The notes: generated by a model from the letters alone, not told the origin. Positions 1 through 5,769 are shown, counted from the stretch's first letter. The stretch is 6,246 nt of DNA from Deinococcus aquatilis DSM 23025 (GCF_000378445.1 NZ_KB899781.1:1-6246); one strand, 5' to 3'. A program made the numbers and translations.

Positions 1-263
1 CCCACATGACGCTCCACGATCACGTGGAGCGCCTACTCTGCCTATTGACCCTGGCGTACGTCTGGTGCGTGCTGGTGGGGGTTCTCCAAACCTGCACTGT
101 GAAGGCGCACGGTCGGCGAGCCTGGAGTGTGGTGACGCTGGGCCTCCGGACCCTCGTGCGGACGTTCGTCTGCATCCACGAGCGTGGGGAGGCGGAAGCC
201 CTGCAACTCATTGGGCTTTTGAAATCCAGCCAGACGCTCAATTCAGAAAGTGTCGGGTACTGA
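1..263 (+). CDS. IS4-type transposase, C-terminal part (runs off the left edge)
   Basis: The reading frame is open from the window edge to a TGA at 261-263. The visible part is about 86 residues. It reads THMTLHDHVERLLCLLTLAY, a hydrophobic helix, then a basic stretch KAHGRRAWSVVTLGLRTLVR. This hydrophobic-helix plus K-x-HGR-(R/K)-A-x-S-V pattern is what I know from the C-terminal ends of IS4-family DDE transposases in Deinococcus, where it follows the catalytic Glu region. The DDE residues would lie to the left and cannot be seen. The internal ATG at 6 is probably not the true start. Whether the element is intact or a remnant cannot be told from this end. Positions 264-339 behind it probably include the element's right end, but I could not define a terminal inverted repeat without the left end. 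Family assignment rests on recall of the motif, not on a search. Confidence 0.6.
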   Translation, partial: HMTLHDHVERLLCLLTLAYVWCVLVGVLQTCTVKAHGRRAWSVVTLGLRTLVRTFVCIHERGEAEALQLIGLLKSSQTLNSESVGY

Positions 264-339
264 GCTCTGAGCCCTACCGCAGGACACGATATAGGCACAA
301 TGGCCCATTGGCTGGACACCACCGGCGATCAAGTTTAAG

Positions 340-375
340 GTTGACATGTATTTGATAGATCAAATACATGTCAAC
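340..375. promoter_or_regulatory. 36-bp palindrome, likely MarR operator and promoter region
   Basis: The left arm GTTGACATGTATTTGAT (340-356) is exactly the reverse complement of the right arm (359-375), with a 2-bp centre AG. The site lies 20 bp before the start codon of the P-loop gene, in the same unit as a MarR-family gene, whose dimeric products typically bind palindromes in their own promoter. The left arm carries a TTGACA hexamer (341-346) that could be a -35 box. I did not find a convincing -10 at 16-18 bp, so the exact promoter is unresolved. If transcribed, the palindrome would also fold into a strong hairpin in the leader RNA. The palindrome is directly seen; the operator role is inferred from position. 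Confidence 0.7.
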
Positions 376-395
376 AAGATTGAATAGGAGTCCAG

Positions 396-908
396 ATGAA
401 TCCACTCCCAATCGTGCACGTTATCTACGGTCCTCAAGGCGCTGGCAAAACCACCTACGCCCGGACATTGACTACCCAGACCCAGGGGGTACGGTTCTCC
501 ATTGATGAGTGGATGGTCACCCTCTACGGCCCGGATCTGCCTCAACCCCTTGACATCGCTTGGGTCATGGCGCGCGTTGCCCGCTGCCATACTCAGATTT
601 GGACTGTGGTCCAGCAACTCGTGACCGTCCATACCCCCGTCATTCTCGACCTCGGGTTCTTGACCACTGATGACCGCGAGCGTGCCCGACAGTTGGCCAT
701 ACACTGCGGCGCGGCCCCCACATTTCACCTGATTGACGCGCCAGCCGACCTCCGCCGCTCACGTGTGCTCCACCGCAACGAGATCCAAGGCGAAACATTC
801 GCCCTGACCGTCACCCCAGCCATGTTCGACATGATGGAACGGGTGTACCAGCCACCAACCGCGTCAGAATTGGCCGAAGCACTTCATGGAACATCAGCAC
901 ATGTCTGA
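396..908 (+). CDS. P-loop ATP-binding protein, small-molecule kinase-like (AAA_33 type)
   Basis: This 170-residue protein starts with a beta strand and a Walker A motif, GPQGAGKTT at residues 12-20, with Lys18 and Thr19 as the phosphate-binding pair. SIDEWM (35-40) gives an Asp at the position where related P-loop kinases bind substrate or magnesium. VILDLGF (82-88) is a Walker B-like strand. DAPADLRRSRVLHRNE (114-129) resembles the arginine-rich lid of these kinases, and the tail YQPPTASEL matches the '(F/Y)xPPTxxEL' ending I know from this group. Related P-loop kinases phosphorylate small molecules or RNA ends, but no substrate can be read here. The start is supported by AGGAG at 386-390, 5 nt before ATG. 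The 3' end overlaps the MarR gene, which suggests co-transcription and translational coupling. The palindrome upstream suggests repression by that MarR protein. A role in inactivating a drug or toxic compound is possible but is inference only. Confidence 0.8.
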   Translation: MNPLPIVHVIYGPQGAGKTTYARTLTTQTQGVRFSIDEWMVTLYGPDLPQPLDIAWVMARVARCHTQIWTVVQQLVTVHTPVILDLGFLTTDDRERARQLAIHCGAAPTFHLIDAPADLRRSRVLHRNEIQGETFALTVTPAMFDMMERVYQPPTASELAEALHGTSAHV

Positions 909-1338
909 GCCTGATCCGGTCGGACGTGACGCTCTTCACTTCTGCCTCAACCTGAACCGGGCGACCGCCGTCCTCACCCGTCACATTGATCACCGTCTCA
1001 GCGCCTTGCACGGTCTCAGTCTTAACGACTTCACAGTCCTGCACTCGGTGGCTCAAGCGCCTCAGGGCAAGGTGCGCCGCAGCGATCTGGCCACGCAGCT
1101 GGGGTTGACCGCCTCGGGGGTGACGCGGCTACTCCTCCCTCTGGAAAAGATTGGCTTGATTACTCGCCTGCCAGACATCCGCGACGCACGCATCAGTTAC
1201 GTCGCCCTCACCCCCACAGGCAGTGAACTGCTCAGCCATGCCCTCTCCTCTGCAGCCCATATCAGCGAAGACCTCATCGGGCACGTGCCTGGGATGCAAC
1301 TCCGGGCGCTCTCCACGCTACTTGATTCTTTGAAGTAA
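886..1338 (+). CDS. MarR-family winged-helix transcriptional regulator
   Basis: The product is 150 residues from the ATG at 886, or 145 from the ATG at 901 (MSEPDPVGRD). Neither start has a strong ribosome binding site: GAAG lies 6 nt before 886 and GGA about 10 nt before 901. The gene overlaps the upstream P-loop gene by 23 or 8 bp, so coupled translation is likely. The MarR layout is clear. An N-terminal dimerisation helix is followed by the winged helix-turn-helix at about residues 60-115, with recognition region LATQLGLTASGVTRLLLPLE. The wing ends in the family signature (D)IRDARISYVALTPTG, and C-terminal dimer helices complete the fold. MarR proteins are dimeric repressors usually relieved by small aromatic ligands or oxidants. 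There is a single Cys at residue 20, so a two-cysteine OhrR-type oxidation switch is unlikely. The probable target is the palindrome at 340-375 upstream of its own operon. The ligand is unknown. Confidence 0.9.
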   Translation: MEHQHMSEPDPVGRDALHFCLNLNRATAVLTRHIDHRLSALHGLSLNDFTVLHSVAQAPQGKVRRSDLATQLGLTASGVTRLLLPLEKIGLITRLPDIRDARISYVALTPTGSELLSHALSSAAHISEDLIGHVPGMQLRALSTLLDSLK

Positions 1339-1369
1339 GCAGCGGCGACCCACATTTTTATTCCAACCG

Positions 1370-2429
1370 CCAGCACGTTGCCAACCTGTGGGGAAGAGGC
1401 CGGTCGGGACACCCATGCCGCCCTGTACACCGGATCACCCCCATGCCTGTGGGGAAGAGGGATCAGGAACTCATCGGGAACCGGGAAAGCCCGGATCACC
1501 CCCACGCCTGTGGGGAAGAGTCTGGGCCAACAGACCGGAACCCCACAGACCCCGGATCACCCCCACGCCTGTGGGGAAGAGAGGCGCACGACCGCACGCT
1601 CAGCGTTGGTGGTCGGATCACCCCCACGCCTGTGGGGAAGAGTGATTCTCCTTGGCTTTGTGGGCCTGTTCTTTCGGATCACCCCCATGTCTGTGGGGAA
1701 GAGTCCAGTGCCGTACCGAAGGCCACCAGATACACCGGATCACTCCCACGCCTGTGGGGAAGAGCCGGGTGAGGCGGTGACTGCAGTTCGGAACCTCGGA
1801 TCACCCCCACGCCTGTGGGGAAGAGGGGGGCTTTGGTCGGGGAACGTTCCTCTGACACGGATCACCCCCACGCCTGTAGGGAAGAGATGACAAGGCCTAC
1901 GCCAATGCGCTCCAATCCCGGATCACCCCCACGCCTGTGGGGAGGAGGACACAACCCGGTTGCGCTGGATCCACGCTTCCGGATCACCCCCACGCCTGTG
2001 GGGAAGAGGGGGGGCGCGATAGCCAGTAGCCCGGATTCCCCGGATCACCCCACACCTGTAGGGAAGAGTCCGGACGGAGACACGCGCCGCCATCAATACC
2101 GCGGATCACCCCCACGCCTGTGGGGAAGAGCCCAGCACCGTACCCAGACCGTAGGCCGGATCACCCCCACGCCTGTGGGGAAGAGATGCGAATGCTGGAA
2201 GCTGCCCCACCTCCGGTCGGATCACCCCCACGTCTGTGGGGAAAAGGTGTTTGTCGAAGTCGAAATTGGCGGCCAGCCCGGATCACCCCCACGCCTGTGG
2301 GGAAGAGAAATCACCGCACGTATCCCCAGGGTCTTTGTCCGGATCACCCCCACGCCTGTGGGGAAGAGTTCAAAGTCAATAGGGGCGTTTGTGGTGTTTT
2401 CGGATCACCCCCACGCCTGTGGGGAAGAG
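1370..2429 (-). CRISPR. Type I-E CRISPR array, 18 repeats and 17 spacers, transcribed from the minus strand
   Basis: The repeat is 29 bp, on the plus strand beginning CGGATCACCCC and ending CCTGTGGGGAAGAG. Complete repeats start at 1431, 1492, 1553, 1614, 1675, 1736, 1797, 1858, 1919, 1980, 2041, 2102, 2157, 2218, 2279, 2340 and 2401. A degenerate one at 1370-1398 keeps only its last 14 bases. Spacers are 32 bp except 33 bp at 2069-2101 and 26 bp at 2131-2156. Read on the minus strand, the repeat ends GTGGGGGTGATCCG, the same kind of end as known type I-E repeats, which leaves an 8-nt handle GTGATCCG on the crRNA. The worn repeat at the left agrees that 1370 is the distal end and that the leader side is on the right. 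Variant repeats are at 1431, 1675, 1736, 1858, 1919, 2041 (28 bp, one C lost) and 2218. The three repeats nearest the leader side are consensus. No cas gene is in the window. The array begins 31 bp after the MarR stop. Confidence 0.97.
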
Positions 2430-2476
2430 GACGGTGAACAAGCCGTCTAGGGCGTGTCGGCCAAGGTTCATCGCAC
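2430..2476 (-). other. Leader-side flank of the CRISPR array
   Basis: Only 47 bp separate the leader-proximal repeat from the stop codon of the next minus-strand gene. The stretch is not AT-rich and shows no -35/-10 pair on the minus strand, unlike many type I-E leaders. It does contain an inverted repeat, GACGG (2430-2434) and CCGTC (2443-2447) with an 8-nt gap, directly touching the first repeat. A further repeat would be expected at 2462 if 2430-2461 were a spacer, and there is none. The real promoter may therefore lie inside the neighbouring gene, or the leader has been lost. Confidence 0.45.
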
Positions 2477-2728
2477 TTACGACTCCCGTGACAGAAGGTC
2501 ACGGAGGCGAAGCACTTCTGCCAACAAAGCAGGCACATCCTCACGTGCATGAGCGATGAAAATCGCGTTGTGATCACACTCGTCCTGGTAGGCCAGGGGT
2601 GGGTATTGGAGACACGTAATGGCGACGACTGACTCGCTGTCGATTGCTCCTTGAGCCAAGTGTGTGCTTTCCCGTCCATCGTCAATGTAGATCCCGAACG
2701 CACTGAAATCAAGGCGCGTGCGGCGCAA
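2477..2728 (-). CDS. Small uncharacterised protein, possibly N-terminally truncated
   Basis: This 83-residue ORF starts at a TTG with no clear ribosome binding site, two codons after an in-frame TAG, so the N-terminus may be lost. The C-terminal half reads like a real soluble protein: an acidic turn YQDECDHN, then AIFIAHAREDVPALLAEVLR, a helix ending in a leucine-rich segment. The pattern 'FIA-x-A-R-x-DVPALLAEV' recurs, to my knowledge, at the end of many short phage and actinobacterial or deinococcal hypothetical proteins of unknown function. That suggests phage or plasmid ancestry. The gene lies immediately on the leader side of the CRISPR array and runs toward it. No function can be assigned. 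Confidence 0.55.
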   Translation of the reverse strand: MRRTRLDFSAFGIYIDDGRESTHLAQGAIDSESVVAITCLQYPPLAYQDECDHNAIFIAHAREDVPALLAEVLRLRDLLSRES

Positions 2729-2731
2729 GTC

Positions 2732-2992
2732 ATGCTAGACCAGCAGGTGCTTCGGCCCGTCCGGCTGGACCGCGGTGCCCTTCTGGTGGTGGGTGAAACG
2801 CCCGTGGGGCCGCGCGGCTTTCATCTCCCACTGGATCGATTCGGGTCGTACGCCGCGCAGATCGGCGCTCAGACCAGCAGTTTTCCTGGAAGCATCCAGG
2901 ATGCAGAAGCTGTGCTGGCGCAGTACGACCTGACGCGTGCCTTGGCCCTGCTCACCCGGATCATTGCCCGCAAGAAAATGCCGGATGGATGA
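2732..2992 (+). CDS. Small uncharacterised protein
   Basis: The ORF encodes 86 residues from the ATG at 2732. The same frame is open back to a TTG at 2651, but that extension lies antisense to the neighbouring gene and I did not adopt it. Codon use is GC-rich at third positions, as expected of real genes here. The protein has a beta-rich middle, RGALLVVGETPVGPRGFHLP, and a helical end (EAVLAQYDLTRALALLTRII). There are no membrane segments and no motif I recognise. There is no convincing ribosome binding site. It begins only 3 bp from the divergent start of the neighbouring gene, leaving no room for promoters, so one or both may be fragments joined by rearrangement. Function unknown. Confidence 0.45.
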   Translation: MLDQQVLRPVRLDRGALLVVGETPVGPRGFHLPLDRFGSYAAQIGAQTSSFPGSIQDAEAVLAQYDLTRALALLTRIIARKKMPDG

Positions 2993-3051
2993 CAGCCAAC
3001 ATCGACATCCGTTGTTGCTGTGGAGAGGACGTGCTGAGTGACATCAGACTG

Positions 3052-3065
3052 GCACCTGCAGGTGC
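3052..3065. repeat. 14-bp perfect palindrome
   Basis: GCACCTGCAGGTGC is its own reverse complement. It lies 59 bp after the stop of the small plus-strand ORF and 10 bp before a separate hairpin. No role can be assigned; it could bind a dimeric protein. Confidence 0.6.
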
Positions 3066-3075
3066 AAGAATTCTT

Positions 3076-3113
3076 TCCTGGACAGCAGGAGCAAGATCAC
3101 CTGCTGTCCAGGA
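3076..3113. repeat. Hairpin-forming inverted repeat, 14-bp stem and 10-nt loop
   Basis: TCCTGGACAGCAGG (3076-3089) pairs perfectly with CCTGCTGTCCAGGA (3100-3113) around the loop AGCAAGATCA. Neither strand has a T-run just after the stem, so it is not a standard intrinsic terminator. It could be a structured RNA element, the end of a small mobile element, or a protein-binding site. The structure is seen; the role is unknown. Confidence 0.65.
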
Positions 3114-3162
3114 TGCCTCAGGCAAAATGCAAGGCGGCCCGACACCGGGTGCATCAGCGTGA

Positions 3163-3456
3163 CCAAGCCGTTGCCTGTCAAGCGCACAGCTGGGACAAGT
3201 CAACCGAGAGATACTGGGTGTCAGGCCCAGCGAATGGACAACTTCACTCATCCCCAAAGACAAAATCCTGACCTATCAACAAATCTATCCCCCGGATCTC
3301 GCCACCATCGACGACCTCAAGTTTGAAGGTCTGCAACCTGCCGACGGCCAACCCGTCGCCGCCCTGTTCAACCTGCGCACGGGCGACCGCGAACAGCTCT
3401 GTGGCCTCTCCCGCCGATCAGACGCTGTGCCACTGCAATCCAACGAACCCGCCTGA
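3163..3456 (+). pseudogene. Start-less coding fragment of an unknown protein
   Basis: The frame is open for 97 codons between a TGA at 3160-3162 and a TGA at 3454-3456, but contains no ATG, GTG or TTG. The translation looks protein-like, with codon use typical of the window. It includes LGQVNREILGVRPSEWTTSL, then KDKILTYQQIYPPDLATIDD, then PADGQPVAALFNLRTGDREQ. The most likely explanation is the 3' remnant of a gene whose 5' part was lost, perhaps in the rearrangement that left the nearby hairpins. I do not recognise the family. Use of a non-standard start or an upstream frameshift is possible; the other upstream frames do not look protein-like. Confidence 0.4.
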
Positions 3457-3836
3457 GTTGGTCGCTCCTCCTGGCCTGTAGGGGCATCAAAGTGAACAGG
3501 AAAGCGGTTCCTCCTCAGGCCGAACGCAACGGCCGTCAACCTCGTCCAAACACGAGTCAGACGACTGCGCCTCTTTGTTTCCCAAGTGAGTGCAACAATC
3601 AATAGAGACCTGAGAGAAGGGGAGTACGAAAGGATCGAAAAGACGAGCGTTAGCACCCGTGTTCAGGGATGTTGACGTTACCCTGACTGTTGCACAGCCC
3701 AAAACACCCCTTAGTACACGAGGTCACTTCAAGCTTCGCACGGCCTCCTCCATTCAGCGGAATACACGTCCTAACCTCAATCGACTGAGTTGGCACCTTC
3801 AGTGTGAACGCCGTGTTCACGCGCTGTCACCAGACT
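3457..3836. other. Intergenic stretch of about 380 bp without a recognisable gene
   Basis: I see no convincing gene here on either strand; the ORFs that can be drawn have unlike composition and no recognisable motifs. The stretch contains short inverted sequences, for example CAGGG and CCCTG around a TGTTGACGTTA core near 3665-3690, and a hairpin just downstream of the SdpI gene, listed separately. The block ending CTGACTGTTGCACAGCCC (about 3682-3700) reminds me of insertion sequence ends, but no partner end or transposase is visible. It may be decayed mobile DNA. Confidence 0.4.
3802..3822 (-). terminator. Possible terminator hairpin after the SdpI gene
   Basis: GTGAAC (3804-3809) pairs with GTTCAC (3815-3820) around a 5-nt loop, with a G-T and a G-C pair extending the stem. 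It lies about 14 bp past the stop codon of the last gene of the minus-strand operon. There is no T-run on the minus strand after it, so intrinsic termination would be weak; it may only mark the mRNA 3' end. Confidence 0.3.
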
Positions 3837-4490
3837 TCAGCGCTCCAACACGGGCTCAGGTGAGGGATCTTCCTTCCAGTCGCGGTACGACCGATACGTC
3901 AGCCAGACCACCACGCCCAGTACACTGAGCACCACACCTCCTGGCACGGCCCAGGAGAACAGCACACCCGGTGGGAGCAGCGCCCCTGAGATCATGAACA
4001 GCGCACCCAGGCCCGTCAGCCACAGGGCAGCGCGGCGCTGTGAGGCAAACCAAGCCCGGCGGCTCAGGAAGACCCAGGGCGTCCGCAGTCCCACAAACAC
4101 GCTGGGTTGAGTGCGGCCCATCACATTGCCCAGCAGAGTCAGCACCAACCCGGCGCCGATCAGGGCTGCGCGGCCCATTTCCCACTCCAGGGCATAAGCC
4201 AAGGTCAGCAGCAAGGCCAGTGCGCCCAGAGCCAGACGCGCGGTTCGCAGCACTGGAACATTGGCGCGGTCAGCACGCGAGAAGCGTCCGATGGCCCACA
4301 GCAGCGCAGCGGTGGCCAGACAAACGAGCAGAGGCACAAGCAAAGCCTCTAAGCGGGAACCGAAACGGTCCGGTGTGCCGTCGAGGCCCCAGTGCACCGG
4401 GACAGAGTGGGGCAGGCGTGGGTAGACCAGGGCCGCAACCACTCCAGAGCCGATAAAGCACAGTGTGGCAGGCCATTCTTTGATCGTCAT
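3837..4490 (-). CDS. sdpI: SdpI-family integral membrane protein (DUF1648 plus SdpI domain)
   Basis: The product has 217 residues, close to the roughly 207 of Bacillus subtilis SdpI, and about six hydrophobic segments: 8-25, 48-67, 86-102, 106-123, 153-172 and 176-198. The DUF1648 signature follows the first segment: PRLPHSVPVHWGLDGTPDRF at 24-43. The SdpI signature GNVMGRTQPSVFVGLRTPW is at 121-139, followed by LSRRAWFASQRR. In B. subtilis, SdpI protects cells from the SdpC toxin and also sequesters the SdpR repressor at the membrane when toxin is sensed. Homologues are widespread in bacteria that lack SdpC, so immunity here is not proven. The ATG overlaps the regulator's stop as ATGA and is preceded by AAGGAG with 5-nt spacing, so the start is well supported. 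It is the last gene of a three-gene operon. The SdpI family call is firm; the substrate or toxin is unknown. Confidence 0.92.
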   Translation of the reverse strand: MTIKEWPATLCFIGSGVVAALVYPRLPHSVPVHWGLDGTPDRFGSRLEALLVPLLVCLATAALLWAIGRFSRADRANVPVLRTARLALGALALLLTLAYALEWEMGRAALIGAGLVLTLLGNVMGRTQPSVFVGLRTPWVFLSRRAWFASQRRAALWLTGLGALFMISGALLPPGVLFSWAVPGGVVLSVLGVVVWLTYRSYRDWKEDPSPEPVLER

Positions 4491-4795
4491 CGCTTCTCCT
4501 TGTCCTGGGTTGACCCCTGTAGCGTCATCCAGCCTGGAACCGCTCCAAACAACTCGAACAGCCCCACTGAGACTTCTTGAAACACCGTGGTGTCCAACCG
4601 GTAGACCACAGAGGTGCCGCGCTTTTCGGACGTCACCAGGTCGGCGGCGCGCAGCACTGCGAAGTGGCGGCTGAGGGTGCTCTTGGCCAGTGGAAACAGA
4701 TCGGCCAACTCGCCCGCCGTCTTCTCTCCACTGCGCAAGGTTCGTAAGATTTCCCGGCGGGTGGGATCGGCCAGGGCCTTGAAGACCTCGTTCAC
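4487..4795 (-). CDS. sdpR: SdpR-like ArsR-fold transcriptional repressor
   Basis: The product has 102 residues and a compact winged helix-turn-helix. It begins FKALADPTRREILRTLRSGE, the classic ArsR/SdpR opening. The helix-turn-helix follows at about residues 26-54 (GELADLFPLAKSTLSRHFAV), and the wing at about 55-68 (KRGTSVVYRLD). There is no cysteine anywhere, so metal sensing through the ArsR/SmtB cysteine sites is excluded; this fits SdpR, the autorepressor of sdpRI. The start is a GTG overlapping the hydrolase stop as GTGA, with no good ribosome binding site, so translation is probably coupled to the upstream gene. The stop overlaps the SdpI start by 4 bp. Expected action is dimer binding to the operon promoter, where inverted repeats cover the -10 region at 5779-5822. 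By the B. subtilis model, SdpI at the membrane would capture it and lift repression. That mechanism is carried over by homology, not seen here. Confidence 0.9.
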   Translation of the reverse strand: MNEVFKALADPTRREILRTLRSGEKTAGELADLFPLAKSTLSRHFAVLRAADLVTSEKRGTSVVYRLDTTVFQEVSVGLFELFGAVPGWMTLQGSTQDKEKR

Positions 4796-5769
4796 GGCAT
4801 AGGGGCTTTTTTGCCGAGACTGACTTTCAGAAAAGAAACGACGGCGGGCAGCAGCGCGGGACTGAAGGTCACGGTGGGATCACCGTAGGACCGCTGATTC
4901 AGGGCCAGGTCGTTCCCAACCTGCTTGAGGACATGGTTCATGCCAGGAATGAGCAAGAGTTTAGCCTGAGGAGCGGCAGCGGAAAGCCGCCGGGCGTCGT
5001 CGGGCAGAACTTGGAGGTCACGTTTACCCTGGACGATCAGCACCGGGGCCTTGACCGTCTTGATCAACTGGGCAGGATCGTACTGGAAGGCCGAGATCAA
5101 GAACGGCTGTACGCTGGGGCGGAACAGTGCAGCCAGGACAGGCGAGACGGACGCCACCCGGCGGCCCGCACGCAGTTCGGCCAGGATACGGTTCACCTCG
5201 GCCACCAGCTCAGGGGGATTGGCCAGGTTGGCGCGGATTTGACGCTGCAAGACATTCGCCAAGTTCTCGCCAGGACCGGCCAGCGTGACCACTGCGTCCA
5301 CCGGAGTCGAGTTGGCGACCGCCAAGGCAATCAGTGCCCCTTCGCTGTGTCCGGCCAGGCTGACGCCAGCAAAGCGCGGGTCAGCCTGCATCTGCCGAAT
5401 CCACGCAGCGGCGTCGTTCACGAAATCTCCGAACACCAGGTCTTCTTCGCGGAGGGTTCGGCCGACGGCGGGGACGCTTCGACCGATGCCGCGCTTGTCG
5501 TAACGCACACTGGCGATGCCTTGTTTTGCTAGGCCTTGGGCGAGTTGCTTGAGGCTGTCGTTGGCTCCGGGAAGCCCAGCGCTGTTGCCATCTCGGTCGG
5601 TGGGGCCCGATCCAGCCACGATCAGCACGGTGAGCCAGGGGGCCGGGAAATCCGGCGTCTCCAGGGTGCCGTGCAAGGTCAGTGTCCCGACGCTCAGCTC
5701 GGTCGCTGTGGAGGCAGCCAGTGTAGAGCCGGTGAGGGCCAGGGTCAGGGCAAGTAGGGGGATTCGCAC
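4792..5769 (-). CDS. Exported alpha/beta hydrolase (serine hydrolase)
   Basis: The product has 325 residues. The N-terminus MRIPLLALTLALTGSTLAAS is a Sec signal peptide with likely cleavage near residues 18-20, so the enzyme acts outside the cytoplasmic membrane. The alpha/beta hydrolase parts are in order: an oxyanion region GSGPTDRDGN (53-62), RYDKRGIGRS (89-98), the nucleophile elbow GHSEG (140-144) with Ser142, the acid Asp251 in GKRDLQV, and His279 in PGMNHV. All three catalytic residues are present and the length is normal for the family, so it should be active; esters or acyl peptides are typical substrates, but none can be specified. The start is a GTG, with AAGGAG 5 nt upstream. It is the first gene of the operon and overlaps the SdpR gene by 4 bp. 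A link with an envelope sensing or immunity module suggests action on an envelope-targeted compound, but that is inference. Confidence 0.9.
   Translation of the reverse strand: MRIPLLALTLALTGSTLAASTATELSVGTLTLHGTLETPDFPAPWLTVLIVAGSGPTDRDGNSAGLPGANDSLKQLAQGLAKQGIASVRYDKRGIGRSVPAVGRTLREEDLVFGDFVNDAAAWIRQMQADPRFAGVSLAGHSEGALIALAVANSTPVDAVVTLAGPGENLANVLQRQIRANLANPPELVAEVNRILAELRAGRRVASVSPVLAALFRPSVQPFLISAFQYDPAQLIKTVKAPVLIVQGKRDLQVLPDDARRLSAAAPQAKLLLIPGMNHVLKQVGNDLALNQRSYGDPTVTFSPALLPAVVSFLKVSLGKKAPMP

Noticed and set aside
20..322. 100-codon minus-strand ORF
   Set aside because: It is antisense to the transposase C-terminal part, which has the recognisable sequence.
1378..2450. Long plus-strand ORFs with repeating GSPPRLWGR, ITPTPVGK and DHPHACGEE units
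   Set aside because: These are three-frame translations of the CRISPR repeat. The 61-bp period shifts the frame by one each unit, so the three peptides alternate. They are not a repeat protein.
2447..2470. CTAGGGCGTGTCGG resembling an IS5-type end
   Set aside because: No matching inverted end or transposase is present nearby, and the similarity is too short.
2344..2733. 129-codon minus-strand ORF with an ATG start overlapping the CRISPR end
   Set aside because: It runs into the array, where its sequence is repeat-derived, and its composition is poor. The overlapping frame ending at 2477 is more protein-like.
3076..3113. Rho-independent terminator for the upstream ORF
   Set aside because: The stem is strong but no T-run follows on either strand, so it is listed as an unexplained hairpin instead.
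3285..3656. 123-codon minus-strand ORF
   Set aside because: It is antisense to the start-less fragment in its second half and otherwise low in recognisable content, rich in Arg and Ser as shadow frames are. No ribosome binding site was found.
3659..3928. 89-codon plus-strand ORF
   Set aside because: It overlaps the SdpI gene end antisense, has no motif and shows unlike codon use.
4933..5532. 199-codon plus-strand ORF
   Set aside because: It is antisense to the hydrolase gene, whose signal peptide and catalytic triad are clear. The plus frame is its shadow.
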